42,886 nt of DNA from Tritrichomonas foetus (lineage: Eukaryota > Parabasalia > Tritrichomonadida > Tritrichomonadidae), in the NCBI GenBank assembly GCA_001839685.1, contig MLAK01000869.1:9795-52680 (forward strand), read 5' to 3'. Positions 19,595 through 28,810 of the stretch are shown piece after piece; position 1 is the first letter of the stretch; each line of letters opens with the position of its first letter. A program made the translations under genes and the position numbers. Below the pieces are notes generated by a model. It was not told where the DNA came from and made no database searches. It was given only the letters and a program-made list of their open reading frames with translations.

Positions 19595-21165
19595 CTTTAT
19601 ATTTAAAAACAGTTCAATTTGAATGCAAACGACCTTTTTTCATCAGAATTACTTTCTGTGATTGTTTCACAAAAAGTTTTATCTATCGTTCGCTTTAATT
19701 TTTATTATGAAATAATGATTAGATCACGAAATAAAGACAATCATTGATCATTAATTAATCATAAGCATAGTCTTTTAAAACGTTTTAAACGAAAGAATGA
19801 ATAAACTCAACTTGTATGCACTCGAGTGATTGGGAAAATTAACTCAATATTATATTCCTAAAAAAGTTACCACCAAGAATAGCTGCTTCTCTAATCAATT
19901 TTTCATTCTTTTTCATCATCTATAAGTATCATTCAAATTTTAATTGGAGTAAATAAGATTTGAGATTTTAGAACTCACTCAATAGGAAAATAGAAATCTC
20001 ATTTTTTTCTTTCAATAATTAATGTCAAAAGAATTTCAGAGATTCACTAGGAAAATGAAAGAGAAGATGTTATAAACTTTTCAAACTGTTTTGAGTTTGA
20101 TTGAAAATCCGAAATTCTGAATCCCAAGTTTCTCTGTTCACTCTAGAAGGAATTAAACTTTTTTAGTGGGAATATACATATCTTTTTAAAGTGAGAATGA
20201 TAATCAATGTTAACAGCTCACGAAAACAAGAATAAATACACTTTTTTCTTATGTATCCATCAAAATTTCGTGAATCACATGAAAATTTGCTAAAGTTACG
20301 TTGACCCCACATAGGTAATTTTAAGTAGTTGAAACAGGTAATTTCATTTACTTTTAAAAAAGTAAGCAAGAAGTAATTTGTCTTTGATTCAATCCTGTCA
20401 AAATATTTAGTGACATCTCAGAATTACATATCCAATTTTGTCGCAAATATTTGAAAGTTTCATCAAATATTTGTAAACTCTTTGACCATGAATTAGTAAA
20501 TAACATTGAATGATATTCATAAATTAGTGAACAGTCATCTTTGAAAAAATGATCTAGCGTATTTTTTTGAATTGAACGCCAATCAAGAGATAGTTTTTTC
20601 TTGTTCATTTATTTCAACATATATTAATCATTATGATAATAAAATGCTTTTATACTTTTCTTACCTTTATTTTTCTAATTTAGGAAATTTACAGAAACTG
20701 TTTATTCAAATAATATAATAGTAGCCAAAAGCGTCCAAAATTGGCTAAAGTTGGGTTCATCATATAACAATCATTTTAAGCTGTTGGAAGAAATCATTTT
20801 ATGAATTTTTCAGTTATCTCGCAAGATCACATTTTCAAAAGATTATTCGGAAATAGTTTTTCAATGAAACCTCCTATTGAACCATTGAATATTCTAAACC
20901 CATTTTCATCTTAAAATGCAAGTATCTTTTTACCATATGAAACAAAACGAACACCCATTGAGATATATTGTTACACAATATGTTGTATTAACTTTAGGCA
21001 ATTAAACTATCTCAACAACATATAATTGTCTAGATAATATCCCATGAAAAAATAAAGCCTTTCTATCTAGGTCCTCTCAAATAATATTCCATATTCAATC
21101 AAAATAAATTGTTTAGTGATAAACACATCAACTGATATTTCACTTCATTTTCTAATACAGAAAGC
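19595..21165. other. 1.57-kb AT-rich spacer
   Basis: This region lies between the pogo-like element and the amino-acid transporter. It holds only a doubtful pair of minus-strand frames (20163-20608) and, at its right end, two initiator-like sites (TCACTT with A at 21142 and TCATTT with A at 21147). I see nothing else. Confidence 0.5.
20163..20608 (-). pseudogene. Possible two-frame gene remnant
   Basis: Two overlapping minus-strand frames of 84 codons (20608 to 20354) and 68 codons (20369 to 20163) lie end to end in different phases. They have protein-like rather than simple-repeat composition (for example LDWRSIQKNTLDHFFKDD and then FSKFSCDSRNFDGYIRKK). A single frameshift would join them. 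No family is recognised, and chance cannot be excluded in this AT-rich DNA. Confidence 0.25.
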
Positions 21166-22563
21166 ATGGAAGCTTATTCGGATCAACATGAACTCCAAGA
21201 GATAGAAAGTTCTAGCTCTTCCTCCTCTACTTCTCGAACAAATTCTCGGTCAAGTATTTCCGGTTCTGGATCGAACAATTCTACTTCTTCATCTCCTGGT
21301 GAAAGTGGTTTTGACTCAAATGAGAAGAAGTCAGAAGAAGAAGAAAACTATACTGAAGTCGGCTTTTGGGGAAACTTATTTAACTTATTAAATTGCATGC
21401 TCGGAGCTGGTATATTAAGTATTCCTTCAACTTTCAATGATTCTGGTATTGTTGTTTCATTTATCATTATGATTATTGTCGCTGTTATAACACATTATGC
21501 AACAGTAATTACTTTAACTCTTCAACATAAAACAGGAGCTAAAGGATTTGATGATTTAGCTATGATGATTCTTGGAAAATTCGGATCATGGAGTCTCAGC
21601 GCAATGATTATTATTTTCAATATGGGAGCAAATTTGGCTTATTTGATTCTTGGTGTTGATTTTATTACCTCATGGTTTGCATTTGCTGATATTGATGTTT
21701 CTTCATCACTTTATCGCGCAATTATTACATTTATTTATGGACTTATTCTCCCAATTTCATTATCAATTCCAAGAAGCCTCAATTTCCTTGGATACATTTC
21801 CACAATTTGCGTATTCTTCATTTTCTTCTATATTATTGCAATTTTTGTCAAGTTTGGAATCTTTGTTCATGAGGGTAATCCAGTTGGAGAGAATCTTTTG
21901 ATTGCAAAAGGCGATATAAAACTATTTTCTTCAATTTCCATTTATGCTACTGCATTCTCACTTCCTGTATGCATTCTCCCACTTATTTGGCAATATACAC
22001 CAAATCTTAAAAAGAGGAATTTCTCAAGTTTCTTATCACTCACTATTGTTTTCACAGTTACAGCACTTCCATCAGTTTTTGCATATCTTATGTTCGGTCA
22101 AAATTGTGAAGGAAATATCCTGAAAACATGGCCTGATAAAGATGTTCTCATGACAATTGTCAGGGTTGGATTTTTCTTAATTGTTACTGTTTCTTTCCCA
22201 ATTACACATCCAGCAATTGCATGTTCATTTAGTGCTGTTATTTTCAAAGAAAACCATGCAACTGCTCTTGTTGGATGGCGCCGTGCCCTTGTTCTCGTTC
22301 TTTCAAATGGAATTCCATTGATTATTGGAATGTTTCTACCAGAAATGAAACCAGCTCTTGAAGTTGCTGGTGCTTTGGGTGGATGTTTAGGAAACTTCCT
22401 TCTCCCAGGAATTATGTGGTTTTTAACATCAACAGAAAAGAAAACACATTGGACAAACATTTTAGTGATCCTTCTTGCGATTTTTGGTGTTGTTTCTGCT
22501 GTTATTTCCACATGGATAGCCATCGAATCAGCAATAGATGCTTTCAAGACAGTTTCGTTCTAA
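21166..22563 (+). CDS. Amino-acid transporter, AAAP/SLC38-like
   Basis: The 465-residue protein belongs to the transmembrane amino-acid transporter (Aa_trans/AAAP) family. Residues 1-60 are a cytosolic serine/asparagine-rich, then acidic, tail. The first membrane helix has the family's NLLNCMLGAGILSIPSTF signature at about residues 71-88 (compare the N..GSGILGLP of SLC38 proteins). About eleven hydrophobic segments follow, including SFPITHPAIACSFSAV and a final pair after residue 400. It would move neutral or other amino acids across the plasma membrane or a lysosome-like membrane; the substrate is not visible. The start is supported by TCATTT, whose A is 19 nt upstream. Confidence 0.9.
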   Translation: MEAYSDQHELQEIESSSSSSSTSRTNSRSSISGSGSNNSTSSSPGESGFDSNEKKSEEEENYTEVGFWGNLFNLLNCMLGAGILSIPSTFNDSGIVVSFIIMIIVAVITHYATVITLTLQHKTGAKGFDDLAMMILGKFGSWSLSAMIIIFNMGANLAYLILGVDFITSWFAFADIDVSSSLYRAIITFIYGLILPISLSIPRSLNFLGYISTICVFFIFFYIIAIFVKFGIFVHEGNPVGENLLIAKGDIKLFSSISIYATAFSLPVCILPLIWQYTPNLKKRNFSSFLSLTIVFTVTALPSVFAYLMFGQNCEGNILKTWPDKDVLMTIVRVGFFLIVTVSFPITHPAIACSFSAVIFKENHATALVGWRRALVLVLSNGIPLIIGMFLPEMKPALEVAGALGGCLGNFLLPGIMWFLTSTEKKTHWTNILVILLAIFGVVSAVISTWIAIESAIDAFKTVSF

Positions 22564-23983
22564 TTCAATTCATTTCTTCTCAAAAGAAACATTAGATTGA
22601 TTTTTTATTTCCAAGTAAAATTAAAATCGGCTTTATTTTCATATATTTTAATTTAATGTAAATAGCAATGAACACAATTAAATATAATCAACATATATCC
22701 CTCATTCAATGTGCCGGAACAATTAAACTGGTATGATGACTATTGTCATTGGAAAAAGAGAAAAACGACGAGAAAAATTTCAATGGATAATCCATTTCAT
22801 AATTGTGTGGGGTTAATCACATATGAAAAAGTTAAATTTAGCAATTTTACTTGATATTTCAATGTGGTTGAAACGTTTCTTTTCAATTATCAGTTTATAG
22901 CATATAAAATGTATTATAATTGCTCTTCCAATCACATATTCAAGCAGAAACCTCTCACTTTTGACAAAATAAGTAAAACAGTATTTTGTCAAATAAAAGT
23001 ATTTTGATGATTTATGATGAATATATATATATCACTAAAAAAGCTATCTCAGGTAGTACTTTTTCATTGTAGCCAGAAAGAAATTTTTTGGTAATCGCGA
23101 AGAACTATTTTATTTTTTCTGTCTTCATTTCCTGATTTCTTTCTTCATTTTGTGCTTTTCTTACTTTCTTTGGTTACTTCATTATGCTCTTACATTTTTT
23201 GTTGCCAATGAAATCTTTATACTATGTTTTACTTTCTCTTATTCGCTAGTAATCTTTCTTTCATTCTTTACGGCTTTGGTGTATGTATTATTTGGTCTTA
23301 GTCATTGATTTCTTCTCTTTTTAAGAAAGAATTCTTTTATGAGTATATTCTTTATGCAGTATGGTTTTGATTTTGCTACTGACAATCTTTTTTTCAGTTC
23401 ACTTTTGTTTAAAATTTTTTTAACCATGACGATTGAAAATTCACCTGTTAAATAAATTGACTATCATTTCTGACATGTCAGTGGCCAATATTAACTGACT
23501 ATGTTGGGGCATTTTTGTGTAAAAAAGATAATCGACATCATGAAGGTAAATGATTAGATAGCAATGGTATAGCCCAATTTTTCAAAAGATAACTGGCTTG
23601 TTGTCACATAACATAAAATAGAATCAGGAATAAACTATTTAATTATTGAATTAAAATTAAACGTAAGCAATTTTCAACAGAATTGAATCATTTAATATTT
23701 TTTCTGAGTTATTTAATCATGAGATAACTTCCAACAATCAAAAATGCCCTATCTTTCACAGGGCTTGTCCTACTAGGAGTGAATCACACTCTGTGATTTT
23801 AACAGCAATATAGAACTCACCACTCAAATTATTGACTTTATTTGAAAATGTTCTCTCTATTTCTGAAAATAGTGAATCAAAAGTGAAATTGTAGACACTA
23901 TCTACTCAAAATGACTCCAATTCAATAAACGGTTGTTCTTAATCATCAAAAAGAAGGGATTTACAAATTATTTGCCTTTGACT
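22564..23983. other. 1.4-kb spacer with pyrimidine-rich stretch and hairpins
   Basis: No convincing gene is visible. TGAAAAAGT lies at 22824-22832 and ACTTTTTCA at 23058-23066. About 23100-23340 is markedly T/C-rich on the plus strand. Three consecutive small stem-loops occupy 23746-23798. Confidence 0.5.
23746..23798. other. Three adjacent stem-loop sequences
   Basis: GCCCT/AGGGC (9-nt loop), TCCT/AGGA (3-nt loop) and AATCACA/TGTGATT (3-nt loop) follow each other with exactly 3 nt between stems. They lie about 190 bp upstream of the glycosyltransferase-like gene. They could form an RNA structure or be a protein-binding cluster, or could be chance. Confidence 0.4.
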
Positions 23984-25474
23984 ATGCTCTCGATTCAACA
24001 ACAATCATCCACACATCGAAAAATCGAAAGTAGGTTGAATACAAATGCCTGCTTGTATGCGAGTAGGCTTTCTTTCTTTCTACTTTATTTAGTTTTTTTG
24101 CTTTTTTTCAACACTCAAAGTCCAATTGCACAGCAAAGAATCAATATTCGAAACAGAATCAACAATAAGATGCACATGTTATTGATTCCTCCTTATATTG
24201 GTGATATAGCAGATAAAACTTGGCTTTCAACGAATTATGACTATGTTTTCGAACAAACTATTGATCCTGGCAAATGTCCAAGTTGTTTAAACTCGAAGTA
24301 TCAAGGTTTGAGAGATGTTTATGGAAACAAATATGAGCTTCAAGTAAAAGCAATTCAAAAAACCCTAGAAAGTAAGGATAGTTATCAACATATAAACGTA
24401 AACGAAAAAATCAAAGAGAACTCCGGAAATATCATGTTGAGAGATGATAGCTTGGATGATAAAAGGCCAAATAATTTGTTAAAGAAATGGTCAAATCTAT
24501 TGTCAAATATCACAAATTTCGCAAGCAAGCTCAACTCTATTTAACATCAAGAAACTGGTTTCTCTAATGTTAGAGGAAACCGTGATTTAGTATTAACTTG
24601 TTTAATGGGAACAGCAAGACATAGTATCAATTTTGTTCGATCATTAAGAAGTACAGGATGTCGGGCAAATGTTGTTGTTATCACAGATAATACATGCATA
24701 AATATGACAACTGAATTTATGAAATCTGTTTTCATCAAATGTGGTGTTAACTTTATCAATATTGGAAATGTTAAATCCAAATATATGAAAGATTTGAATA
24801 CTGTTAGAATTGTTATCTTTCTTTCATTTCTATCCAAATATCATAGATTCATTGATAGAGTCTTGATATCTGATATGTGTGACCTCTACTTTTATTATGA
24901 TCCTTTTACCGAAAATATTACATCAGAGTCACTCATTATGTCAACAGAATGTGTGACAATACATGATAGCAATGTGAATATGCAATGGTTTATGGATATA
25001 TCAAGAAGGCATCATGATAATTTCATGCTATTTTGGGATAACTTAGTTGTTAACAATGGATTTCTTATTGGGGGAATTCAACCAATCATTACATTTTATT
25101 CAGAATTGGTGGAAATTGATATGTTTAGAGATTTTCAGCTTTATGCAAATGATCAAGGAATTGTTAATTATATGTATTATTTCAAGAAATTCAAAAAAAC
25201 AAACATTACAGTTATCCCATTTGGTAATGGAGAGTATCAATCAATGACCAATTGTGGAAAATATTTCCATATTCATCCAATAAGTTATGAAGTTACTTTA
25301 AATGGGATGAAGCTTTCAGTAATTCATCAATTTGATCGATATTGTAACCTTCTTCATACTATTAAAAATTTATGTCCTGCTCTTGGTCCTGATCATCTTG
25401 AACCATTTCCTTTTCTCAGACACTCCACTGAAGTATGCGACCCTCAATTTACTGAAAAAAAAGATGATTATTGA
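23984..25474 (+). pseudogene. Glycosyltransferase-like type II membrane protein, broken by one in-frame TAA
   Basis: One reading frame spans 497 codons from ATG 23984 to TGA 25472-25474, interrupted only by TAA at 24542-24544 (codon 187). The frame is open across the stop and both sides look coding. The N-terminus has a single hydrophobic anchor (RLSFFLLYLVFLLFF) after a short basic cytosolic tail, typical of a Golgi or ER type II enzyme. The second half has glycosyltransferase-like features: a Rossmann-like start (RANVVVITDN), then DRVLISDMCDLYFYYDPF with a D..D..F..DPF metal/sugar-binding pattern, a VVNNGFLIGG segment, and FQLYANDQGIVNYMYY with the DQ helix. The family assignment is tentative. 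Near the end an A8 run (25455-25462) adjoins a further 30 open codons in the next frame, so a second lesion is possible. Sequencing error is an alternative. Confidence 0.65.
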
Positions 25475-26143
25475 AGAAAATATTGGTGAAGTAGCATTTG
25501 ATATCTTTGATTATGGTAAAATATTGGTAAGTAAATATATATTTTGTAAATAAAAAATTGTAACTATATTCCTGATTTTTCTTTTCCTGCTTTAGTCATC
25601 TTGCTGCGTTAAATGGGTGTTAGAAAATTGTTTATTTGAGTTGGTCTATTCTTCAAAATTAATGGGTTTATGGACTCTCATGAATTTATTTTAGAGCAGA
25701 AACTAAACATAAAATGAATTAGGTTAAAACACTCTGATGGAGTTTTTCTTCAAAATTATAGATCTATATGGCTTGTATAGTTGATTCAATATATGTAGCT
25801 AATTTAAGTGAATTATAAATGAACAAATTCTAATGTTTCATTGAACTTTAATATTTCATTACATTTGGGAACCATTTATATTTTCCTTTGTATTTGTTCC
25901 AAAAAGATCATTCTAATCTGGTGTCATTAAGGACAGATTTAGTGTCAACCAATTTTTCGGATATAATCATGCGATTAAATACTGACCTGAACGATTGTAA
26001 TAAATTCAAAAAGTTCAATTCGGATTAGATGCATTGAATTTGCTCAATTTCAATTGAATCCTCGATTTGATACTATCTTCTCATTTCCTACATGGAAAGA
26101 CGAGCACCAAACAATAGTGCGTGGTAGAATTACACTTTTCCTT
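25475..26143. other. 669-bp spacer
   Basis: This AT-rich spacer lies between the glycosyltransferase-like gene and the phosphoesterase. It includes an initiator-like TCATTT (A at 26083) 61 nt before the chosen ATG, and two short upstream ATGs (26029 and 26092) in other frames. I see no other feature. Confidence 0.5.
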
Positions 26144-27097
26144 ATGGCACTAATAATTTCTATAATTTTTCTATGTTTTTTCCAAATTAAATTTGATTTT
26201 TCCTCTTTGTGGATTTTAAAACTCAATAATAGAATTCAAATGAACCTTCCATATGCAATTCTTTTCTGTGCAATTTTATTTCTCATTTATGTTCATATTG
26301 AGCCTTTCTTTTTCAAAATTAGAAGATACACGCTTCCTGCAAGGAGGTTAAGTGTGCCTTCATTGAAAATAGCACAGATTTCAGATACACATGTGCATTT
26401 TCCATATCCACAAGTTACAGAAAAAAGACTAAAAAAAATAATTGAAATTATTAATAAAGAAAATCCAGATTTTGTTGTTTTTACAGGAGATTTGATGAGT
26501 GATGACTCAAAATATTCCAATAAAGACATCATTTCGATTGTGAATTCACTTTCACATTTAAGAAGTCCACTTTTTGTATGTTTCGGCAATCATGATGTTG
26601 CTTGTCACGGTTCACTATTCAGAGCATTAACAAATATTGGCGCCAAAGTTCTTGAACAAGAAACAGTCGAATTTCAATTGAATAATGGTACCAAAATCTA
26701 CATTTCTGGTCTAAAGCCATCTTTAAAACTTCATGAAACTGCTGAATTTATAAATCAACTAAAAAATAACTTCCAAGGGGATAAAAATTTATCACATATT
26801 CTTTTGGCACATATGCCTGATGCAGCTGATGCTGCTAGTCAGTCTGGAATGTTTGATATCCAACTTAGTGGACACTCTCATGGTGGACAGTGCGTTTTGC
26901 CAATGAACGCAGGAACTCCTTTGCTTCCGCCTGGTTCAAAGAAATATCATGGATGTGTTGAACAAAATTATAGAGTTTCTGAAATGATTCTTCACGTGAG
27001 CCGTGGTGTTGGTGTTACACCACTTCCATATCCGCTTATTCGCTTTTTATGTCCACCTGAAATTTCAATTCTTACATTGATTCCTCCACATGTTTGA
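26144..27097 (+). CDS. Membrane-anchored metallophosphoesterase (YkuE-like)
   Basis: From ATG 26144 the protein has 317 residues. The frame is open back to 25991 but without any ATG, so this is the first possible standard start. Two hydrophobic segments (about residues 1-14 and 35-50) precede a calcineurin-like phosphoesterase domain. All five metal-site motifs are present: D81 and H83 in ISDTH, D116 in TGDL, N149/H150 in FGNHD, H223 in LLAHMPD, and H244/H246 in SGHSHGGQ. This layout is like bacterial and protist YkuE/LpxG-like membrane phosphoesterases. The substrate is unknown; lipid phosphates or pyrophosphates are typical of relatives. The domain should face the side opposite the short tail. 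A small out-of-frame ATG at 26092 could act as an upstream ORF. Confidence 0.9.
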   Translation: MALIISIIFLCFFQIKFDFSSLWILKLNNRIQMNLPYAILFCAILFLIYVHIEPFFFKIRRYTLPARRLSVPSLKIAQISDTHVHFPYPQVTEKRLKKIIEIINKENPDFVVFTGDLMSDDSKYSNKDIISIVNSLSHLRSPLFVCFGNHDVACHGSLFRALTNIGAKVLEQETVEFQLNNGTKIYISGLKPSLKLHETAEFINQLKNNFQGDKNLSHILLAHMPDAADAASQSGMFDIQLSGHSHGGQCVLPMNAGTPLLPPGSKKYHGCVEQNYRVSEMILHVSRGVGVTPLPYPLIRFLCPPEISILTLIPPHV

Positions 27098-27289
27098 TTA
27101 TATTTAAAATAATTTGATAATATTGTTTTTTATTTTATAATATTCATCTTTTGAAGTGTCATTGATAAATGTGAAATCATCAATCAAAACTGAATGATTC
27201 TAAGAAAATGAAATAGCTAACTAAATATAGTAGTATCTTGGAAAATATTATTTTATAATATTTATATTTCCAGTATTTTATTAGAATAT

Positions 27290-27806
27290 AAGATTGATTG
27301 ACTCTGGAAATTTCTAAGAATGCTGTGAAATTTCCTGATGAGTGTCAAATATAAATGATGCTATCTAGGATTTTCCTGTTGAAAAGATAAAATTTCATGA
27401 AATTCTTGAAGATTCAACATGAGTTTTTCCAAATGGAAAACATGTGGATCCTTGGCCCATATGTGTTGATTCACTTTGATTTGATTGGACAATCAAACGA
27501 ATGTATTTTGAATAAAAATCCCAGATTGATTTCGTTTCCAGTGGTTGTTACAAATACTTTTTAACTGTTAGTCCTCTCGTGAATAACCATGGAGTTGTTC
27601 TTCATTTGGACCATGTGAGATATCATCTCACATGGTCAGTAACATATGGTTTGGAATTCGATAATTCTGAGGTAATCCTGACAAAAAGCAGGATATGTAT
27701 CGATTTCCTCGATTGTAATTCGATTATTTTCTGGCACAAATATTTTTTAATTAGATCTAGAATGTATGCATTAGCAATAAGTTTATTTTCATACATCATA
27801 TTTTAA
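27290..27806 (+). pseudogene. Coding-like remnant of unknown family
   Basis: One plus-strand frame reads protein-like through several stops, for example DFPVEKIKFHEILEDS, then VFPNGKHVDPWPICVDSL and FDWTIKRMYFE. It then stays open for about 95 codons up to TAA near 27806, with KYFLTVSPLVNN and TYGLEFDNSEVILTK. No ATG heads the open part. I do not recognise the family. The residue composition resembles real protein more than random AT-rich translation, but that is a visual judgement. Confidence 0.35.
27609..27637. repeat. Perfect 13-bp inverted repeat with 3-nt loop
   Basis: GACCATGTGAGAT is followed by ATC and the exact reverse complement ATCTCACATGGTC. It is the strongest short hairpin I see in the window. 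It lies within the coding-like remnant at 27290-27806. Confidence 0.85.
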
Positions 27807-28020
27807 ATATCTTTGATTGGATTTCGAATATTATGATTTTTAAAAGGAAGACAACACGTAATGTTGGATTTATTGAATTACACCAAAAGAAAAATATCTC
27901 ACTCATAAAAAAATATGAATAGTTAAACATGAAAGATTAACAAATGTTACATATGAACTTCATTCATATTCCTTCATAGGGGATTTTTATCTTTGATAAA
28001 AACTAATAGCAATTAATCAC

Positions 28021-28553
28021 TACAAAAGTATACCACAGCTCCAAATATCATCATATATAGATTACTTCTTTGTTTTCAGTGAAAAAAGATACATAACCCA
28101 GTGAGGAGAGAGTATGGAATGGATCAGACATTCTTATATGATTATTGGAATCCATTTAAGTGTTAACAAAAGTTATGTTACCATGCACAATATTATTTTT
28201 TGAAGCCATTCAACAGCATATTTAATGTCTCTGAATATCCTCATTGCTTCATCCAGAGTTAATTAATAGAAATTAACATATTTTATAAAAGAGTTATTTT
28301 CAATAAATTCGTAAATAAAATATAAATATAGATCAGTCTTAATGAAATCTAATAAAATAACAATATAAATATAATTAATCGATTTCATATGAGCTGCTGA
28401 TCTTTCTAGTTTATAAATAGATATCTTTGTTAATACTATTTCGGAAGTTGATATGTTTCTTCAATTACAACTTGGAAGAACATTAGAGAAAGGTTGGAGA
28501 ATTTCATATTTGTTAGAAATAAGTTGGAGATCAGGAGAATTAAATGATGTCAT
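28021..28553 (-). pseudogene. Protein kinase pseudogene
   Basis: Reading the minus strand from ATG 28553, kinase subdomains appear in the correct order with stops and frameshifts between them. There is an N-lobe start (NKYEILQPFSN), a hinge region (DLYLYFIYEFIENNSFIKY), then LTLDEAMRIFRDIKYAVEWL. After a frameshift come the catalytic-loop equivalent NNIVHGNITFVN and the DFG equivalent HIRMSDPF. After another shift comes DDIWSCGILL of subdomain IX. Stops interrupt at four or more places. The catalytic Asp is already N in HGN and the DFG motif is SDPF, so it may have been a non-catalytic kinase before it decayed, or these are later changes. Traces may continue to about 27960. It lies opposite in strand to the flanking genes. 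Confidence 0.7.
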
Positions 28554-28810
28554 TGCTTAATTTTCAAAGAATGCGAATTTCACAAATTGAAAAAGTTCGT
28601 TAATTAAGCATTCATAGTTAACAGTTAAAGTCAAATTAACGAAAAGTGTTCACAATAAAACCAATTTCAAATTTCAGTCTGTATGAACAAAATAGAACAG
28701 AATAATCGTTTCAAAGGTTTACAATTTCTCTACCTAAAATATAATATTGGGGTGAATGTCATCAAATATTTTTATTGAAATAATTGTGCGAAAATAAAAC
28801 TTTATCATTT

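Larger units (their letters stand above)
27098..28810. other. 1.7-kb spacer containing gene remnants
   Basis: This region separates the phosphoesterase and the AIR9-like gene. It holds a coding-like plus-strand remnant (27290-27806), a perfect 13-bp hairpin inside it, and a minus-strand kinase pseudogene (28021-28553). TGAAAAAGT lies at 28588-28596. It looks like an old graveyard, not a promoter alone. Confidence 0.5.

Noticed and set aside
23746..23798. tRNA gene
   Set aside because: There is no T-loop GGTTCGA-type box, no acceptor pairing and no 7-nt anticodon loop.
27579..27806. Independent 75-aa gene
   Set aside because: It has only a GTG start, and the frame continues upstream through stops, so it is treated as part of a remnant.
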